A DNA stretch of 64,000 bases from Serratia liquefaciens (GTDB lineage Bacteria > Pseudomonadota > Gammaproteobacteria > Enterobacterales > Enterobacteriaceae): contig JAAXZN010000007.1 of assembly GCA_012719855.1 (NCBI GenBank), forward strand, positions 24,744 through 88,743, written 5' to 3'. A model generated the notes under the pieces. The model made no database searches and was not told where the DNA came from. It saw only the letters and a program-made list of their open reading frames with translations. Below are positions 9,596-18,946 of the stretch, one piece after another (position 1 is the stretch's first letter; each line of letters begins with the position of its first letter). The position numbers were made by a program, and so were the translations under genes.

Positions 9596-10090
9596 TCAAG
9601 ACTCTTTGTAATCTCGTCGCCGAACCATAAAGGACCGTTCGAAGGTGATCACCGTTTCTCCCGTTGACTTGATACCTCGCGTTTCTACCGTGATGATGCC
9701 ATTGTGCGGTTGGGATTTTGACGGCCGTTTAGCCAGGATCCTGCTGGTGGCGTAAAGCGTATCGCCGACAAAAAGCGGCTCTTTCAGGCGCACCGTTTCC
9801 CAGCCCAGATTAGCCACCGCCCTGGCAGACAATGCCTGCACGGTCATTCCGCTGACCAGCGCCAGCGTGATGCTGCTGTTGACCAAAATGCGGCCATATT
9901 CCGCTTGGGCGCCATAGGCCCGATCGAAATGCAAAGGATGCTGATTCATCGTCAACAGGGTAAGCCAGGTGTTGTCGGCTTCGGAAAGCGTGCGCCCCGG
10001 CCAGTGCTTAATCGTCATGCCGGTTTCGAAGTCTTCATAGTCCCCACCGTGCTCTTCCTGATACTCATTTTCGCCGACTTTTCTTAACAT
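9596..10090 (-). CDS. MaoC-family (hot-dog) acyl-CoA hydratase/dehydratase
   Basis: 164 aa, single hot-dog domain. The usual hydratase-2 motif (S)GDxNPxHxD appears as TMNQHPLHFD (residues 47-56): His and the final Asp are kept but the catalytic Asp position is Asn. That variation is also seen in the mesaconyl-/itaconyl-CoA hydratase-like subset, as far as I recall. Last gene of the minus-strand operon; it overlaps the ornithine-cyclodeaminase-like gene by 7 bases. A hydration or dehydration of a branched CoA ester would fit the CitE-like and aldolase neighbours. Substrate unknown. Confidence 0.8.
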   Translation of the reverse strand: MLRKVGENEYQEEHGGDYEDFETGMTIKHWPGRTLSEADNTWLTLLTMNQHPLHFDRAYGAQAEYGRILVNSSITLALVSGMTVQALSARAVANLGWETVRLKEPLFVGDTLYATSRILAKRPSKSQPHNGIITVETRGIKSTGETVITFERSFMVRRRDYKES

Positions 10091-11034
10091 GGTGTTTTCT
10101 CCCTGAATGGGTATAGCGCCACCGCGGCAGCGGTGTCTTCAATGGCCAGCCCCACGCTGCGAAATACCGTGGTCTGCCCCGCCGTTGCCGCGGACTCACC
10201 CAGCACAAGAGCGCCCAGCTCATTGAGTCCTTCAGGCCGAATGTATCCCTGCGCCAGAGCGCTTCGAACCTCCCCCGCATCCTCCCTGGCGGCAGTGCCG
10301 GTTTCCACTACGACAAAGGCACTTTTCAATAACGCGGGGTCGACCTCAATGGCGTCCTCGTGGGTGCCGCCGATAATGTTCAGGTGGGCTCCTGGCGCTA
10401 CCCAATCGGCACACACCAAAGGTTCACGGGCATGGGTTGAGGTGGTGGTGCAGATAAGATCCGCCCCCTGCACGGCCTCGAATGCGCTACTGCAAACGCT
10501 GACCGGCGCGGTTGTCAGCGTACGGGCCCAGTGCGCAAACTCTTGCGTTCTGAGCGCCGAACGGGAAAAAATTCGCACCTTGCGGATCTGCCGCACCGCC
10601 AGCATCGCCAACAGCGTGGCGCGTGCCTGCACGCCCGCGCCCAGGATGGCAAGATCGCCGGCCTGCTCAGGCGCGCACAGCCGGGTCGCCAGCCCGGCCA
10701 CCGCGCCGGTTCGCACGGCGGTCAAACTTGCGCCGTCGAGCAAAGCCAGTATCTGGCCGGTATTGATGTCCGTGAGTACCACCACACCATGAATCAACGG
10801 CAGTCCATGCTCAGCATTGCCGGGCGTGAGCGTTGTGATTTTGACGCTGGCGACACCGCGTCTGCTCCAGGCCGCCGGGCTGATCAAGGTCTCAGAAGGA
10901 CCATGCTGGAGCAAGGTCCGCGTCGGCGATTGTTCGTGGCCACGACGTAAATCCCCGAATGCCTCACTCAGCATCGCCATGACCTGCCGCAGTCGGATCT
11001 CTCCGGACATTTCGGCTGCATTGATGATTTGCAT
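10084..11034 (-). CDS. Ornithine cyclodeaminase / mu-crystallin family oxidoreductase
   Basis: 316 aa. NAD(P)-binding Rossmann motif LAILGAGVQARATLLAML around residue 130, the family's GLPLIHGVVVLTDINTGQ upstream, and the C-terminal QTTVFRSVGLAIEDTAAA. Members deaminate ornithine to proline or reduce imines / N-alkylate amino acids (SbnB, alanine dehydrogenase types), so an imine reduction or cyclisation step is plausible. The start is ATG 11034, two bases after the aldolase stop. Substrate cannot be assigned from sequence. Confidence 0.8.
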   Translation of the reverse strand: MQIINAAEMSGEIRLRQVMAMLSEAFGDLRRGHEQSPTRTLLQHGPSETLISPAAWSRRGVASVKITTLTPGNAEHGLPLIHGVVVLTDINTGQILALLDGASLTAVRTGAVAGLATRLCAPEQAGDLAILGAGVQARATLLAMLAVRQIRKVRIFSRSALRTQEFAHWARTLTTAPVSVCSSAFEAVQGADLICTTTSTHAREPLVCADWVAPGAHLNIIGGTHEDAIEVDPALLKSAFVVVETGTAAREDAGEVRSALAQGYIRPEGLNELGALVLGESAATAGQTTVFRSVGLAIEDTAAAVALYPFREKTPC

Positions 11035-11036
11035 CG

Positions 11037-12038
11037 TCACAGGGTGACCCTCTTCAACTGCGCAGCCACTTCTACGATGAGGTCTTCTTGCCCGGCCACC
11101 GCCTGGCGTTTTCCCAATTCGAAGAAGACATCACGCGGATCGACACCCGCAGAGGCCGAATGGCTTAACACCGGGTTTTTGAAGCCGGAAAAAACGCCGG
11201 CCAGGCCACTGACGATGCCCACGGAGTCGATCATCGGTGGGGTGCCCATCAGCTCCCGGGCGGCGAGCTCGGCAGCGTCCAGAAAATGATAAAGATCGAT
11301 ACCGGTGTTGAACCCCAAACGTTCCAGTACCGGCACCAGAACTTCAAGTTGGGTGTTCCCTGCCCCAGCCCCGAACCCGCGAGCACAGCCATCAATCACG
11401 CTAGCGCCGGCCTGAGCGGCGGCGACCGAGTTGGCTACCGCCATGCCCAAATTATTGTGAGCGTGGAAAATAAGCGGCACATCCACCTGCTGCCGCATCA
11501 CGGTGATGCGTTCGGTCACATCCTGCGGCAACAGGTTGCCGGCAGAATCCATGATGCCAACGGCCTGCGCACCGTACTCCACCAGCAGTTGAGCCTGATC
11601 GGCTAACTGTTGGGGAGTGGCCATATGGCTCATCATCAGTACCGCATGCGCTTCTGCCCCGTGCTCACGCAGCCATCCCAGATGACGTTCGGCCAGGGTT
11701 GCCTCAGTGCAATGAGTCCCGATCCGCACCAAATCCGCACCGCAGGATAACGCCTTCGACAGATCGACGATGGTTCCCCAACCGGGCAGCATAAACACGC
11801 CCATCTTGCTGTTTTGCAAACACTCGCGCACGGTGTTCAGCATGGTTTCATCACTTAACGCGGCGCGCCCGACCTGATACGAAGAGGCGCCAAGCCCGTT
11901 GCCATGGCCAACCTCGACAATCGCCACCCCCGTTTTATCCACCGCCGTCGCGTAGTCTCGTAACTGAGCCACCGTGAGTTAATGTTTCACCGCGTGTTGA
12001 CCATCACGCAGGGTGGAGTCGTTAATCAGAATGGCCAT
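11037..12038 (-). pseudogene. 4-hydroxy-2-oxovalerate aldolase (MhpE/DmpG type) with in-frame TAA at codon 20
   Basis: Would encode 333 aa cleaving 4-hydroxy-2-oxoacids to pyruvate plus an aldehyde. The natural start is ATG 12038: it has a GGAGG site, overlaps the preceding dehydrogenase gene by 17 bases, and gives NDSTLRDGQHAVKH. The next codon (11981-11979) is TAA where the family has Gln (as in RHQ). The frame then resumes without shift ([10 protein letters not shown]...) to 11037. Re-initiation at GTG 11972 would give 311 aa that lack the TLRDG segment carrying the catalytic Arg/Asp and the following His. The rest is intact ([36 protein letters not shown]). Either recently inactivated, or TAA suppression or a sequencing error. 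Confidence 0.88.
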
Positions 12039-12909
12039 TAGCCCCCTCCGTTTTATTTCGATAGCTCGCATACTGTTCGGCAACCAGGATGGCGGCAGAA
12101 TTGATCAGATCCAGATTCCCGGCGTATTCAGGCATCACCTTGCTGCTGGCAACCACCTCCAGCGAGACTGAAACGCGTCCTTCGCTGACGTTGAGCGCCG
12201 TAAGCGAATAGCCCGCCGAGAATCCCCGCACCGCTTCAACGGCCTCAGCAAGTACCGGAGCGATCTGTTCCTTTGTGACCCCAGGGATACCGGCAAAAAT
12301 GGTGACCCTGAACATGGCGGGCGGCGCGGCCGGGCTGATGTTGAGGATCGCCTTGGTGTTGGCTACGCCGGTAAAAGCGCTGAGTGCCCGCTGCGTGGTG
12401 TCCACATATTCGTCGATGTTGATCCGGGTGGCCCGCCCCAGAATATTGCTGGCGACGGTCGCCACCACCTCGATATCGTTGATGCGAAAGTGTCGGCTCA
12501 GGGCATGCAAAATGGGTATCGACGCCTGCCCACCGCAGCTGATCAGGCTAACATTGCGCTCGGTCAGCGCATCGGTTCCCGTTACCGTAGGCACGATCAT
12601 TTTGCCCAAGTGGCTGGGTGTTAAGTCGATCAGCAAGGAGCCCAACGGACGCAGCAGCTCCCAATGCCTAACATGCGACATCGCGTTGGTGGCGTCGAAA
12701 ACCACGTCGAAAGGCGTTGGCGACGCCAAAACAGCGTCAATGCCACCGGCGCTGGTCGGGCAGCCCAACCGGGCGGCGGCCTCAAGACCGGCGGAGTCCT
12801 TGTTGCGCCCCGCCAGCAACCCGCAATGCAGCAGCGGGGAACGCTGGATCTTATTGACCAGATCCATGCCAATGGCGCCGGTTCCAATGACGGCGACGGA
12901 GAGCGTCAT
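12022..12909 (-). CDS. Acylating acetaldehyde dehydrogenase-like protein (MhpF/DmpF type)
   Basis: 295 aa, converts an aldehyde and CoA to acyl-CoA with NAD+, normally channelled from the partner aldolase. Rossmann motif VAVIGTGAIGMDLVNK at the N-terminus, catalytic Cys125 in SLISCGGQASIP, and ILGRATRINIDEYVDTT and PEYAGNLDLINSAA near the C-terminus. It is about 20 residues shorter than MhpF, missing an insertion before the C-terminal strand. It overlaps both neighbours, the normal arrangement for the dehydrogenase-aldolase pair. In this operon it may supply the acyl-CoA for the alpha-oxoamine synthase. Confidence 0.88.
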   Translation of the reverse strand: MTLSVAVIGTGAIGMDLVNKIQRSPLLHCGLLAGRNKDSAGLEAAARLGCPTSAGGIDAVLASPTPFDVVFDATNAMSHVRHWELLRPLGSLLIDLTPSHLGKMIVPTVTGTDALTERNVSLISCGGQASIPILHALSRHFRINDIEVVATVASNILGRATRINIDEYVDTTQRALSAFTGVANTKAILNISPAAPPAMFRVTIFAGIPGVTKEQIAPVLAEAVEAVRGFSAGYSLTALNVSEGRVSVSLEVVASSKVMPEYAGNLDLINSAAILVAEQYASYRNKTEGANGHSD

Positions 12910-13769
12910 GAGTTCCCCCTACTGAAACGAGCGGCCCAAGCCTGGCCTGATTGCAGGGTATTGCGCGCCATGCGGGCAAAGGGCGGCCCCACCATGTGTC
13001 CATCCAGCAGCGCAATCCCGCCCTGGGCCGCTTTCACGGCATCGGTAATGCGGCTTGCCGCCAAAAGTGCGCTCTCGCAGGGCCGTAACGCCAGGTTGAT
13101 CAGTTCGAGTTCGCTGGGGTGAACCGTGGCTTTGCCGTGGAAGCCCAGATCTTTGGCGCACTGAATTTCATTGGCCAGCACGTCGGGTTCGGAAAGCCGA
13201 TAATTGGCAGTATCGATACAGCCTATGCCGTGCCTGGCACTCGCCAACACCATCGCCTGGCGCGCGGCCAGCATCCCGGACCAGGTGATCGGCACCCCTA
13301 AAGTGGCCGCCAAATCTGCAGAGCCAAAAATCAGCCCATCCGCCACCGCCGCGACATTATCCAGATCGGTAATGGCCTCGACGGTCTCTATCGTCAGGTA
13401 AATTTCAGGAAACCTTCCGGCTGAGGCAAAGGTTTCGCGTAGGAAAACCACCTCGGCCGGGGTTCGAACCATCGACATCACGATAAAACTGGGCGTGGTT
13501 TGACCGGAACACAGCATCACCAGATCATGCAAAGCGTCAATCGTGCCCAGCGCGTTGATCCGCACGGCAATATTGGCTGAGGGCGGCGCATTATCGAGAG
13601 CCGTGCGGCAAATGGTCCTGGCCTCCGCTTTCGCCGGGCCAGGTACCGAGTCTTCCAAATCCATCAAATGCACATCGGCGTCATAGGACAGAGCCTTGAC
13701 GACCCGGCTGAGCGACAAGGCCGGCGTGTACAGAATGCTGCGGGGAACAGCCCGGGCGATATCCGTCAT
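12906..13769 (-). CDS. CitE-like (HpcH/HpaI superfamily) CoA-ester lyase
   Basis: 287 aa TIM-barrel lyase. Landmarks: SILYTPALSLSRVVKALSYD, the HLMDLEDSVPG motif near residue 37, the metal-ligand Glu in LTIETVEAITDLD, and FGSADLAATLG. Relatives cleave or form citramalyl-, malyl- or beta-methylmalyl-CoA. ATG 13769 overlaps the synthase stop (ATGA), and its own stop overlaps the dehydrogenase start. No citrate-lyase alpha/gamma subunits are nearby, so it is a stand-alone enzyme. Direction and substrate unknown. Confidence 0.82.
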   Translation of the reverse strand: MTDIARAVPRSILYTPALSLSRVVKALSYDADVHLMDLEDSVPGPAKAEARTICRTALDNAPPSANIAVRINALGTIDALHDLVMLCSGQTTPSFIVMSMVRTPAEVVFLRETFASAGRFPEIYLTIETVEAITDLDNVAAVADGLIFGSADLAATLGVPITWSGMLAARQAMVLASARHGIGCIDTANYRLSEPDVLANEIQCAKDLGFHGKATVHPSELELINLALRPCESALLAASRITDAVKAAQGGIALLDGHMVGPPFARMARNTLQSGQAWAARFSRGNS

Positions 13770-14989
13770 TGCGGCCCCCTGACAGCAGAGATCACCTGGC
13801 ACAGGCCGCGGATCTGCTCTTGCGTTTGTCCGGCTCGCATCATGACCCGCAGACCGGCGGTGCCTTTGGCGACGATAGGGAAAAAGACCGGCGAGACATA
13901 GAAGCCAGCCTCTATCACCTGACGCCCCGCCTCGATCACCCGGTCATCGCTCATCGGCACCAGGCGGATCGGGTAGGTATTGCCGCTTTGATCCGTCGGG
14001 ATCAGCGAATCGAACAGCGAGATGTTGTCGTACAGTTTCTTTTGTAAGCGGGGCAATTCGGCCGTGCGGTGAATTTCCGCCGACGCCAGGCTGGCACCGA
14101 TGGCCGCCGTATTGAGGTTTTGCGAGTAGTTGAGTCCGCCGCCAAAGCGTTCGACCAGGCGCAGCATCTGCTGCGAATAACCGTTGAGCAATATCGCCGC
14201 CCCGCTGGTGCCGAATGCTTTGTTGAGCGTGACAACCATAATGGTGTTTTCATCCAACGCCGGGCTATGGGAACGAACATAGCCAATACCGCGCTCGCCA
14301 TAAGCGGAGATCGAATGCGAATCGTCGTAAAACACCATCAGGCCGTATTTGTCCTGCAGTTCAGCCAAGGCTTTGACCGGGGCATAGCCTCCCAGGCTAT
14401 CGCTGCCGTCGACCACGTAACAGACCCGTTGATATTGTTTGCAGCAGTCTTCGATGAAATTCAGATCGTGGTAATTGCAGGTAACGACCTCGGTTTCATC
14501 GGCACAGGCGGGTTTGGCCGCCGCCAGCGACACGTGGGCGTGCTTATCGAATATCATCAAAGGCCGCACGCCGTTGCCTAAATGGCCCGAGGCGATAAGC
14601 GGAAGCAAGCCGCCGCTGACGCTGCTCGCCGACACGCCGCTGAGCACATCGGCCTGGAACAGCTCACCCAACGACGCCTCCAACTCCTTCATGGCAGGGA
14701 GCTGGACCCGGCTGCGGGCGATGCAATGATCCAGCACGCCGTAGCGGCGCACAGCGTCGATAGCGCCTTCGATCACCTTACTGTGGGAGTCCAGGTTCAG
14801 GTAGGAGCAGCAGCTGAAATTGACGAACTGATGGCCACTTGGGGTGGACAACAGGTCGTTATCGAGCCCGGCAACGATACCCGCAAGGCCGTTTTGCTCT
14901 GACATATCCCAGAAAGGATTGCCTATGCCGATGGCCTTATCGTTGTTACGGAATTTATTGGTGGGAATGATCTGCTTACGGCTGCTCAT
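13766..14989 (-). CDS. Alpha-oxoamine synthase (PLP, 8-amino-7-oxononanoate/KBL/CqsA superfamily)
   Basis: 407 aa. These enzymes condense an amino acid with an acyl-CoA, losing CO2, to an alpha-aminoketone. PLP-site residues are visible: IFDKHAHVSLAAAK (His near 150), VFYDDSHSISAYGERGIG (Asp222, His225) and the Schiff-base Lys257 in VVTLNKAFGTSGAA. It is divergent from Kbl and BioF, with ARSRVQLPAM where those carry a Gly-rich GSGGSR-like turn. ATG 14989 overlaps the cupin gene by 14 bases; the longer open frame to 15082 is not used. It is the likely core-forming enzyme of the operon. Confidence 0.83.
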   Translation of the reverse strand: MSSRKQIIPTNKFRNNDKAIGIGNPFWDMSEQNGLAGIVAGLDNDLLSTPSGHQFVNFSCCSYLNLDSHSKVIEGAIDAVRRYGVLDHCIARSRVQLPAMKELEASLGELFQADVLSGVSASSVSGGLLPLIASGHLGNGVRPLMIFDKHAHVSLAAAKPACADETEVVTCNYHDLNFIEDCCKQYQRVCYVVDGSDSLGGYAPVKALAELQDKYGLMVFYDDSHSISAYGERGIGYVRSHSPALDENTIMVVTLNKAFGTSGAAILLNGYSQQMLRLVERFGGGLNYSQNLNTAAIGASLASAEIHRTAELPRLQKKLYDNISLFDSLIPTDQSGNTYPIRLVPMSDDRVIEAGRQVIEAGFYVSPVFFPIVAKGTAGLRVMMRAGQTQEQIRGLCQVISAVRGPQ

Positions 14990-15842
14990 CAAGTGCCTTC
15001 CTCTTGGTGGGTTCTGGTTGATAGTTGTAGATGCCTTTAAACTTGCGGTAAGCCGCCGTGTAGAGCGCGGAGTAGAAAACATAAGGGCGGCGCAGGATTT
15101 TCAGATCCCACAGCCAAAAATTAACGTTGATATTCAGGTCGTCTAAAGATTCGGCCTGGTGCCACCACCCCAGCGGCAAATACAGCATCTCGCCGGGCTC
15201 TAAAATAAAGTCGCGGCGCTGCGGGATTTTTGCCGCCAAGCGGGGAAAACGCTGCGGGTCGATATTGTCAAAATCAAAAGCCTGGGATTTATCGCCGAAC
15301 CCCTGCAGGATAGATCGCGGATAGTAATCTTTGCGGCCAGGAGGAAAAAGAATGAACCGTTTTCTGCCCTGCAAAGAAATATTAAAGTTTTCCAGCTCAT
15401 CGAAGTGGCTTTGGGTAAAGACCCCGTGGTAGCTGACCCATAAATTGGCGGCGTTCAACCCACGACGGGAGGCCAACAGGGAAAAGGCATCGAAGCCAAG
15501 GATATTATTGACGTCCTCGGGGCGGTGCATAATATTGGAAACCACGCGATACCAGGTATTGTTGTCGCTTTGGTACTCTTTATTTTCCAAAAAACCACGC
15601 AGCTGAATTTTCATGGTTTGCCAGCGTTCGGTGTTTTCTTTATTACTGGCCTCCCGGAATAAGGTGACATTGTCATCGCCCAGGCGTTGTGAAATCAGTT
15701 CACTCGCCCCTATGCTGGTATCAATGGGTAAATCGGTAATAATGACCGGGACGTCGGCTCGGAAAATAGCTTCAACACCAAAGGCGACGAACTCTTTAAA
15801 GGTCATGCGTGGAACGGGAACCCCCGTCGTTAACTGTTTCAC
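14976..15842 (-). CDS. JmjC/cupin_8-type Fe(II)/2-oxoglutarate oxygenase
   Basis: 288 aa. The double-stranded beta-helix core carries the iron ligands HFDE (His146, Asp148) and His228 in LGWWHQAES, with LQGRKRFILFPPG supplying the usual 2-oxoglutarate-binding Lys region. LEPGEMLYLPLGWWH is the classic cupin_8 signature. Related enzymes hydroxylate amino-acid side chains in proteins or small molecules. It is the second gene of the operon, 62 bp after the exporter, and overlaps the synthase gene. A hydroxylation tailoring step is inferred. Confidence 0.83.
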   Translation of the reverse strand: MKQLTTGVPVPRMTFKEFVAFGVEAIFRADVPVIITDLPIDTSIGASELISQRLGDDNVTLFREASNKENTERWQTMKIQLRGFLENKEYQSDNNTWYRVVSNIMHRPEDVNNILGFDAFSLLASRRGLNAANLWVSYHGVFTQSHFDELENFNISLQGRKRFILFPPGRKDYYPRSILQGFGDKSQAFDFDNIDPQRFPRLAAKIPQRRDFILEPGEMLYLPLGWWHQAESLDDLNINVNFWLWDLKILRRPYVFYSALYTAAYRKFKGIYNYQPEPTKRKALDEQP

Positions 15843-15904
15843 GATTGCCGTTTTCCTGTTTCGAAAATAATAATGTGAGGCCCCGCTATTCTGGGGCGTG
15901 GTTT

Positions 15905-17113
15905 TTATTTATTGCTGAGTAATTTCTGACTAAACAGGCTGGATAATAAAGCGAGTGTTCCGGCGGCCATGGCGACCCAGGCCACCTGACCCGCTCCGCT
16001 TTGATCGGAAAGCTGTCCGCCAAGCGAGACGCCCAGTGAAAAGCCCAGCCAACCGGCGCTGGACAACCAGGAGAAGCCTTCGGATAAACACCCTTTCGGC
16101 GTCAAGGATTCCAGCAGATTGCTGCAGGTGATCAATAACGGCGCCACCGACAGCCCGGCAATGAAAGCAGAAATGCCCATGACAACGGGAACGCTGGTGA
16201 AAATCAGGGGCAGCGTGCCGGCGCACAGGGTGGCGGAGGTGATAAGCAGCAGGCGGGGTTGCGATAAAGACCAGTTCATGGCGCCGTAGCAAGTGCCGCC
16301 CACCAGGCTGCCTGCGGCGCAAATGGACAACAGCACCCCGGCGAGGGTTGGATTGCCCACCTCTTTGGCGTAGGCGATCATCATGACGTCGATTGAGCCA
16401 AGAAACAGGCCTACCGCCGCATAGGAGATCATTAGCGCCCGTACCCAGACCATGCTGATTGCCCGACGGTCGCTTTCTTCGCTCTTGTGCACAATAACCG
16501 GCTCAGAACGCCGATGTAACACCAGGGCCAGAGAACCGCTGAAGGTGAGCGCGGCGCATAGCGCCAGCCCCGCTGCGGGATGCCATGCCGTGGCCAAAAC
16601 AATGGCGATTAACGGCCCCAACAAGAAAATGATCTCATCAAGCACGGTTTCTAACGCGTACGCGGTTCGTAGCGCTTCGTCGGTCACCATGGCGGCCCAG
16701 CGAGTACGAATAAATCCATCCACCGGCACCGACGAACAACCGGTAGCAATGGCCGCCGCCATAATTGCCCATAAGTGCATATTCAGCAGCACCAGGCCAA
16801 TTAACGAAAGGATCGCAATCACATGGCAGCAGCAGGTAATAATAAGCACCTTTCGCTGACTGAATTTATCGGCAAATCGGCCTAATACCGGGCTGGCTAT
16901 CGCCTGCGTAATCATTAATGTTCCCGCCACGGTTCCGGCAATCCATAACGAGTCCATAGTGGCGGAAATCAACATTATGCAACTGATGGACCGCATCGCC
17001 ACCGGAAACCTGACCAGCAGGCCAAATAATGAAAGCGTCGCATGTCCGGGATCAGACAATAATCGGGTATAAGAACCAAAACTGAACTTGGACTCAACGG
17101 CCTCTGTTTCCAT
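15905..17113 (-). CDS. MFS transporter, probable exporter of the operon product
   Basis: 402 aa with about 12 hydrophobic segments. The motif-A-like loop GRFADKFSQRKVLI lies after TM2, as in drug/proton antiporters of the major facilitator superfamily. First gene of the minus-strand operon. Placement ahead of biosynthetic genes suggests self-resistance or export of the product, but substrate specificity cannot be read from sequence. Confidence 0.8.
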   Translation of the reverse strand: METEAVESKFSFGSYTRLLSDPGHATLSLFGLLVRFPVAMRSISCIMLISATMDSLWIAGTVAGTLMITQAIASPVLGRFADKFSQRKVLIITCCCHVIAILSLIGLVLLNMHLWAIMAAAIATGCSSVPVDGFIRTRWAAMVTDEALRTAYALETVLDEIIFLLGPLIAIVLATAWHPAAGLALCAALTFSGSLALVLHRRSEPVIVHKSEESDRRAISMVWVRALMISYAAVGLFLGSIDVMMIAYAKEVGNPTLAGVLLSICAAGSLVGGTCYGAMNWSLSQPRLLLITSATLCAGTLPLIFTSVPVVMGISAFIAGLSVAPLLITCSNLLESLTPKGCLSEGFSWLSSAGWLGFSLGVSLGGQLSDQSGAGQVAWVAMAAGTLALLSSLFSQKLLSNK

Positions 17114-17713
17114 AAGGTGCTCTCAAGAGAAATTCGCTAAAAAAACGAATGAATATATCAATCGAACATACCCACTCATTTATTTGAACGGATACACTCA
17201 ATGGAATAAATGATTTAAATATTTATTTATGCGCAACAATAAAGCGAAGGTAACGCGCTCAGGCGTTAACCCTTCCCGAATGGCGTTCAGGCCATAGGAT
17301 ATTGTTAGCGTTGAAATCATCCTGGTTAATAATGATTAATTCACCATCTTAAAAAGTCCCCGAAATTTATCATAAACAATTTTAATGCATGGGCATTAAG
17401 AATTAGCAACGCTAATCATTATTTACAAGAGCGTTTTTGCATCACATTGATGCGTTATTGCATTTACAATTAAATACAGTGTGTTAGGTGTTAATTAAGG
17501 TGGAAATTATAATTTTCAGTCCGCGAATAACGCCCTTTGAACCAAACTCTCTGGGACCTCTGGCGGTATAGCGGCGCAGAAAGCAGAAACTGTGCCGTAA
17601 TCGTCATTTTTATTCCCTATTGGAGCCAAGTATTCCTGGCGCGCTTTATTTATGATGAAGGTTTGACGCGCGGGGACATTGGCCCTGACATTAACATCAC
17701 GCTAGGAGAACAT
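17114..17713. other. AT-rich divergent control region between the exporter operon and the M24 peptidase
   Basis: 600 bp, distinctly more AT-rich than the flanking genes, containing the start regions of both divergent units. An open frame extends upstream of the peptidase to 17537 but has no ribosome site and no family similarity. The only strong Shine-Dalgarno is CTAGGAGAACAT before 17714. No clear regulator binding site was recognised. Confidence 0.6.
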
Positions 17714-18940
17714 ATGGCTACAGGCATTGGCGGTTGTACGCCACAACAGGCCCTGGAACAGCTGCAACCGCTCACGGACAACCCGCCTGAAATCGCCGCG
17801 GTGGAATACCGGCAACGCATTCAGCACGCACAGCGCCTGATGCGCGACAACGGCATTGACGCCTGCTACCTCAATGCCGGCAGCAATCTGCTCTATTTTA
17901 CCGGTACCTCCTGGTCGCCCAGCGAACGTATGGTGGGCGCGGTGATCCCGGCCGAGGGGGAAATCGCCTATATTGTGCCCTGGTTTGAGATCGGCACGTT
18001 CAGGGATACGCAGGTGATTGAGGGGGAAATATTTAGCTGGCATGAGGAAGAAGATCCCTATCGGTTGTTCTTCACCGTACTGGCCGCGCGTGGGCTGACA
18101 GGCTCAGGCCGCCAACTCAAAGTGGCCATTTGCGAAACCGCGTCGGTTACGCTGTTCCTCGGCCTGCAACAGCATGCCGGTGAGATAAAGTTGGTCAGCG
18201 CCCAGCCGGTCACCGGGTACTGCCGCAGCCGCAAATCGGCGGCTGAAATTGCGCTGATGCAAACCGCGAATAACATTACTCTGCGGGTCCAACAGGCGGC
18301 GGCAAGCATATTGCGCCCAGGGATCACCGCCAGAGAGCTGGTCGATTTTGTCGATCAGGCCCATCGCAAAATGGGCACCACCGGCTCTTACTTCTGCATT
18401 GCACTGTTCGGATCCGATAGCGCGTTTCCTCATGGCGTAAAAGCCCCCAACCCGCTGCAATATAACGATGTCGTGCTGCTGGATACCGGCTGCCGCTACA
18501 AGGGGTACCTGTCCGATATCACCCGAACTTATGTGTACGGCGAAGCCAACCCACGCCAACGCTTTGCCTGGCAGGCTGAACATGATGCGCAGGCTGCGGC
18601 ATTTGCCGTTATCGCGCCCGGCGTACCCTGCCATAAAGTGGATGACGCCGCGCGCGAAGCGCTGATTTCTCATGGTTTTGGGCCGGATTATCAACTGCCG
18701 GGGCTGCCGCACCGCACCGGGCACGGTATCGGGCTGGACATTCATGAAGCGCCGTATCTGATCCGCAAGCAGCAGGAGCCGCTCGACGTGGGCATGTGCG
18801 CCAGTATCGAACCCATGCTATGCCTGCCGGGCGAGTTTGGCATTCGTCTTGAGGATCATTTCTACGTCACTGAAAACGGGGCACGCTGGTTTACCCCCCC
18901 GGCAAAATCTATTGATGATCCCTTTGGTTTAGCCTCCTGA
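17714..18940 (+). CDS. M24-family metallopeptidase (prolidase / Xaa-Pro aminopeptidase-like)
   Basis: 408 aa. N-terminal creatinase-like domain (to about residue 165), then the pita-bread domain with a complete two-metal site: Asp257 and Asp268 (LLDTGCRYKGYLSDITRTY), His337 (HRTGHGIGLDIHEAPY), Glu366 (SIEPML) and Glu380 (RLEDHFYV). It is therefore probably an active peptidase or amidohydrolase of the family. It is divergent from the eight-gene operon and followed by a perfect hairpin, then the microcin-like gene. It could act on a product, an immunity substrate or dipeptides generally; only the fold and metal site are firm. Confidence 0.88.
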   Translation: MATGIGGCTPQQALEQLQPLTDNPPEIAAVEYRQRIQHAQRLMRDNGIDACYLNAGSNLLYFTGTSWSPSERMVGAVIPAEGEIAYIVPWFEIGTFRDTQVIEGEIFSWHEEEDPYRLFFTVLAARGLTGSGRQLKVAICETASVTLFLGLQQHAGEIKLVSAQPVTGYCRSRKSAAEIALMQTANNITLRVQQAAASILRPGITARELVDFVDQAHRKMGTTGSYFCIALFGSDSAFPHGVKAPNPLQYNDVVLLDTGCRYKGYLSDITRTYVYGEANPRQRFAWQAEHDAQAAAFAVIAPGVPCHKVDDAAREALISHGFGPDYQLPGLPHRTGHGIGLDIHEAPYLIRKQQEPLDVGMCASIEPMLCLPGEFGIRLEDHFYVTENGARWFTPPAKSIDDPFGLAS

Positions 18941-18946
18941 TCTCCC

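Noticed and set aside
17537..17713. N-terminal extension of the M24 peptidase
   Set aside because: The extension has no family similarity and no ribosome site; ATG 17714 has a strong Shine-Dalgarno and the right family length.
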